Positions 62,303 through 64,000 of a stretch of DNA of 64,000 bases are shown here, piece after piece. Origin of the DNA: Candidimonas sp. SYP-B2681. Lineage in GTDB: Bacteria; Pseudomonadota; Gammaproteobacteria; Burkholderiales; Burkholderiaceae_B. The position numbers and the translations under genes are program-made. The notes beneath the pieces were generated by a model, which saw only the letters and a program-made list of their open reading frames with translations, had not been told where the DNA came from and did no database searches. Every line of letters starts with the position of its first letter. Positions within the stretch are counted from its first letter, which is position 1. The DNA is taken from contig NZ_RYDV01000001.1 in NCBI RefSeq assembly GCF_003971065.1, positions 806,001 through 870,000 on the forward strand, in the 5' to 3' direction.

Positions 62303-63352
62303 ATGGATTCATTGACTCAAGCAGTATTAGGCGCGGGCATTTCGGGCTCCATGCTCGGACATCGACATGGCCGGAAGGCGTTGATTGCAGGCGCGTTGCT
62401 TGCTACCCTGCCCGATCTTGATGTCTTTATAGACTATGGCGACCCGCTTGCCGCCATGATCAACCATCGGGGATTCTCGCATTCCTTACTCGTTCTAACG
62501 GCCCTGACTGCCTTGATTGGGTGGGGCGCAAAGCGATGTCAATCGGCGCACGGATACAAGGATGAACGTCTTTACCTGACGATTTGGCTGGTATTGATCA
62601 CACATCCTTTGCTTGACGCCTTCACCAGCTATGGCACTCAACTATGGTGGCCATGGAAGCCAACTCCCAGCAGTTGGTCGAGCATTTTCGTCATAGATCC
62701 TTTTTTTACCTTGCCCTTGTCATGTGCCGTATTAGCAAGCTTGATCTGGGGTCCACACGCGCGGTTGCGGCGCGTTCTGGCCTGCACCCTGGCCTTTTGC
62801 GCCTTATATCTGGCTATCTCTGTGGCGGTTAAATCACATATTGAATCAAGGATCTATAAGCAGTTAGCCGAGAACGGGGTAAAAACACAAAATATGTTCT
62901 CAACGCCAGAGCCATTCAATATTTTTTTATGGCGCGTTGTAGCCAAGACTACAGACGATCATTACTATGAAACAATCGCGAGCCTGTTTGACCGCGGCCC
63001 TGCCGAGACTATCTTGTTGCCTCTGAATTCCGATCTCATTGAAACCATGTCAGCCAACGCCTCGCTAAACGGGCTTAAGTGGTTCACAGGCAATTGGCTA
63101 CGCTTTGACGAAATCAACGGCCAACTCGTCGTCAGTGATTTGCGCATGGGGTTGGGTACGGGTTTCTACGCTTTTCGATTCCTTCTTGCTGAACGAACCG
63201 AGCCCGATGGCGCTTGGCAGCCCCTAAAGCCAAGATATTGGTTACCCGACCGCGACACATCTGAACTTTGGACCACCATCAAGCGTATCTGGAGTCAGAC
63301 GCCACCCATTCCATTGAATAAATGGGAACAACGCATGCATATACCCCATTAG
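62303..63352 (+). CDS. YdjM-like membrane metal-dependent hydrolase
   Basis: A 349-residue inner-membrane protein of the PF04307 family. MDSLTQAVLGAGISGSML, LATLPDLDVFIDYGDP and INHRGFSHSLLVL near the N-terminus hold the conserved His and Asp residues, and THPLLDAFTSYGTQLWWPW follows. About four helices come next, then a C-terminal soluble domain of 150 residues. Relatives in E. coli (YdjM) are LexA-regulated, but no SOS box is seen upstream here. The reaction is not known. Confidence 0.87.
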   Translation: MDSLTQAVLGAGISGSMLGHRHGRKALIAGALLATLPDLDVFIDYGDPLAAMINHRGFSHSLLVLTALTALIGWGAKRCQSAHGYKDERLYLTIWLVLITHPLLDAFTSYGTQLWWPWKPTPSSWSSIFVIDPFFTLPLSCAVLASLIWGPHARLRRVLACTLAFCALYLAISVAVKSHIESRIYKQLAENGVKTQNMFSTPEPFNIFLWRVVAKTTDDHYYETIASLFDRGPAETILLPLNSDLIETMSANASLNGLKWFTGNWLRFDEINGQLVVSDLRMGLGTGFYAFRFLLAERTEPDGAWQPLKPRYWLPDRDTSELWTTIKRIWSQTPPIPLNKWEQRMHIPH

Positions 63353-63379
63353 TGCAGGACTCCTGTAAGGAGCACATCG

Positions 63380-64000
63380 ATGGAAAATCAAGGGCTGTTA
63401 TGGCTCGCTTTGGTGTACCTGGCAGCTGGCGTAATAGCCGTGCCAATAGCGAAGCGTCTCGGACTTGGCGCAGTGTTGGGCTATCTGATTGCCGGAGTTG
63501 CCATCGGCCCTTTCGCACTGCGCCTCGTGGGCGATCAAACCGACGTCATGCATTTTGCGGAGTTCGGGGTCGTGATCATGCTTTTTCTGATCGGCCTGGA
63601 AGTTCGTCCGACCGTTTTATGGAAAATGCGTGGTGTATTTTTTGGGCTGGGAGGCGCCCAGATAATGGTTACCGGGCTAGTACTGGCGGGGACCGGCATC
63701 GCCTTCGGACTTGGATGGCGAGCTGCTTTGGCCCTTGGCTTTATCCTGTCGATTTCTTCCACGGCCATCGTACTCCAGACTTTCCAGGAAAAGAACCTCA
63801 TGCAGACGGCGGCGGGCACTGCTTCGTTTGGCATTCTTTTATTTCAGGACGTCTCGACCATTCCGATGTTCGCTGCACTGCCTTTGCTGGCGGCGGGCAA
63901 TATTGTTCCTCCAGAATCGGCGCATGGAGTGGTGGCCGGTCTTCCGGCCTGGTCACAGGCAATCGCGGTATTGGCCGCCGTTCTTCTGATTATCGTTGCA
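63380..64000 (+). CDS. Kef-type cation:proton antiporter (partial)
   Basis: The first 207 residues of a CPA2-family antiporter; the gene runs off the right edge. The N-terminus shows GYLIAGVAIGPFALRLV, EFGVVIMLFLIGLEVRP and SISSTAIVLQTFQEKNLM, then FGILLFQDVSTIP with the acid of the transport site, all typical of KefB/KefC. TAAGGAG lies eight bases before the ATG. Whether a TrkA-N regulatory domain follows cannot be seen. Confidence 0.9.
   Translation, partial: MENQGLLWLALVYLAAGVIAVPIAKRLGLGAVLGYLIAGVAIGPFALRLVGDQTDVMHFAEFGVVIMLFLIGLEVRPTVLWKMRGVFFGLGGAQIMVTGLVLAGTGIAFGLGWRAALALGFILSISSTAIVLQTFQEKNLMQTAAGTASFGILLFQDVSTIPMFAALPLLAAGNIVPPESAHGVVAGLPAWSQAIAVLAAVLLIIVA

Noticed and set aside
61-64000. 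CRISPR arrays, rRNA or tRNA genes
   Set aside because: No regularly spaced repeats, rRNA-like segments or cloverleaf-like genes were recognised on reading.

Overview
The window looks like chromosome of a moderately GC-rich betaproteobacterium, most likely of the Alcaligenaceae (Bordetella, Achromobacter, Pusillimonas or Candidimonas type). This rests on the mixture of a cbb3 oxidase, biotin genes, a TRAP-linked CoA catabolic operon, an imuA-imuB-dnaE2 mutagenesis cassette, paired family-9 glycosyltransferases and the general style of the proteins. It is an inference; there is no rRNA or other marker gene, and I found no tRNA, CRISPR array, insertion sequence or phage structural gene.

Layout. 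1-1.1 kb: the start of a cbb3-type oxidase subunit I with a CcoS-like N-terminus, running off the left edge. 1.1-6 kb: a MocR-type regulator, then bioD and an in-frame bioF-bioA fusion on the other strand. 6.2-7.7 kb: a periplasmic copper-type group (DUF411 protein, cytochrome c, cupredoxin). 8-15.8 kb: a CNNM/CBS transporter, a divergent KfrA-like coiled-coil protein and tyrosine recombinase, and two Nramp-type transporters either side of an MtfA peptidase. 15.9-27.1 kb: a catabolic locus in which a GntR regulator and acyl-CoA ligase are divergent from a nine-gene run: three TRAP transporter genes, an FAD oxidoreductase, two crotonases, a CoA-transferase and an acyl-CoA dehydrogenase. 27.3-34.4 kb: a PoxB-like ThDP enzyme divergent from the LexA-boxed imuA-imuB-dnaE2 cassette. 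34.5-40.2 kb: a LolD/FtsX-type ABC system with a lipocalin-like (CrtC/AttH) protein, then an MFS transporter. 40.2-45.9 kb: stress-type genes, including an ECF sigma factor with anti-sigma partner and a 51-aa lipoprotein, hemerythrin, FMN reductase, DsbA-like protein, thioredoxin 2, DUF378 and a 23-aa membrane peptide. 45.9-55.4 kb: a tightly overlapped minus-strand glycan cluster (four glycosyltransferases plus a fifth, carbamoyltransferase, heptose-phosphatase-like HAD, SDR) ending with a BON protein. 55.7-64 kb: UDP-glucose dehydrogenase, a minus-strand operon containing a fused ABC exporter/GHKL/receiver protein with topoisomerase IB and DUF421, then a YdjM-like membrane protein and the start of a Kef-type antiporter.

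How it fits together. The TRAP importer, two possible CoA-activation enzymes and the beta-oxidation-like enzymes probably take up and break down one carboxylic acid under GntR control; three near-identical palindromes sit between the regulator and the operon. The 40-63 kb half reads as a general stress and envelope region: redox proteins, an ECF sigma factor and a probable carbamoylated surface glycan. The strongest candidate for something undescribed is the ABC-exporter protein at 57.0-59.8 kb, which carries a degenerate histidine-kinase-like ATPase domain and a complete receiver domain on the same chain. Start sites were chosen from Shine-Dalgarno sequences and gene overlaps; where I moved a start from the longest possible frame, the entry says why.
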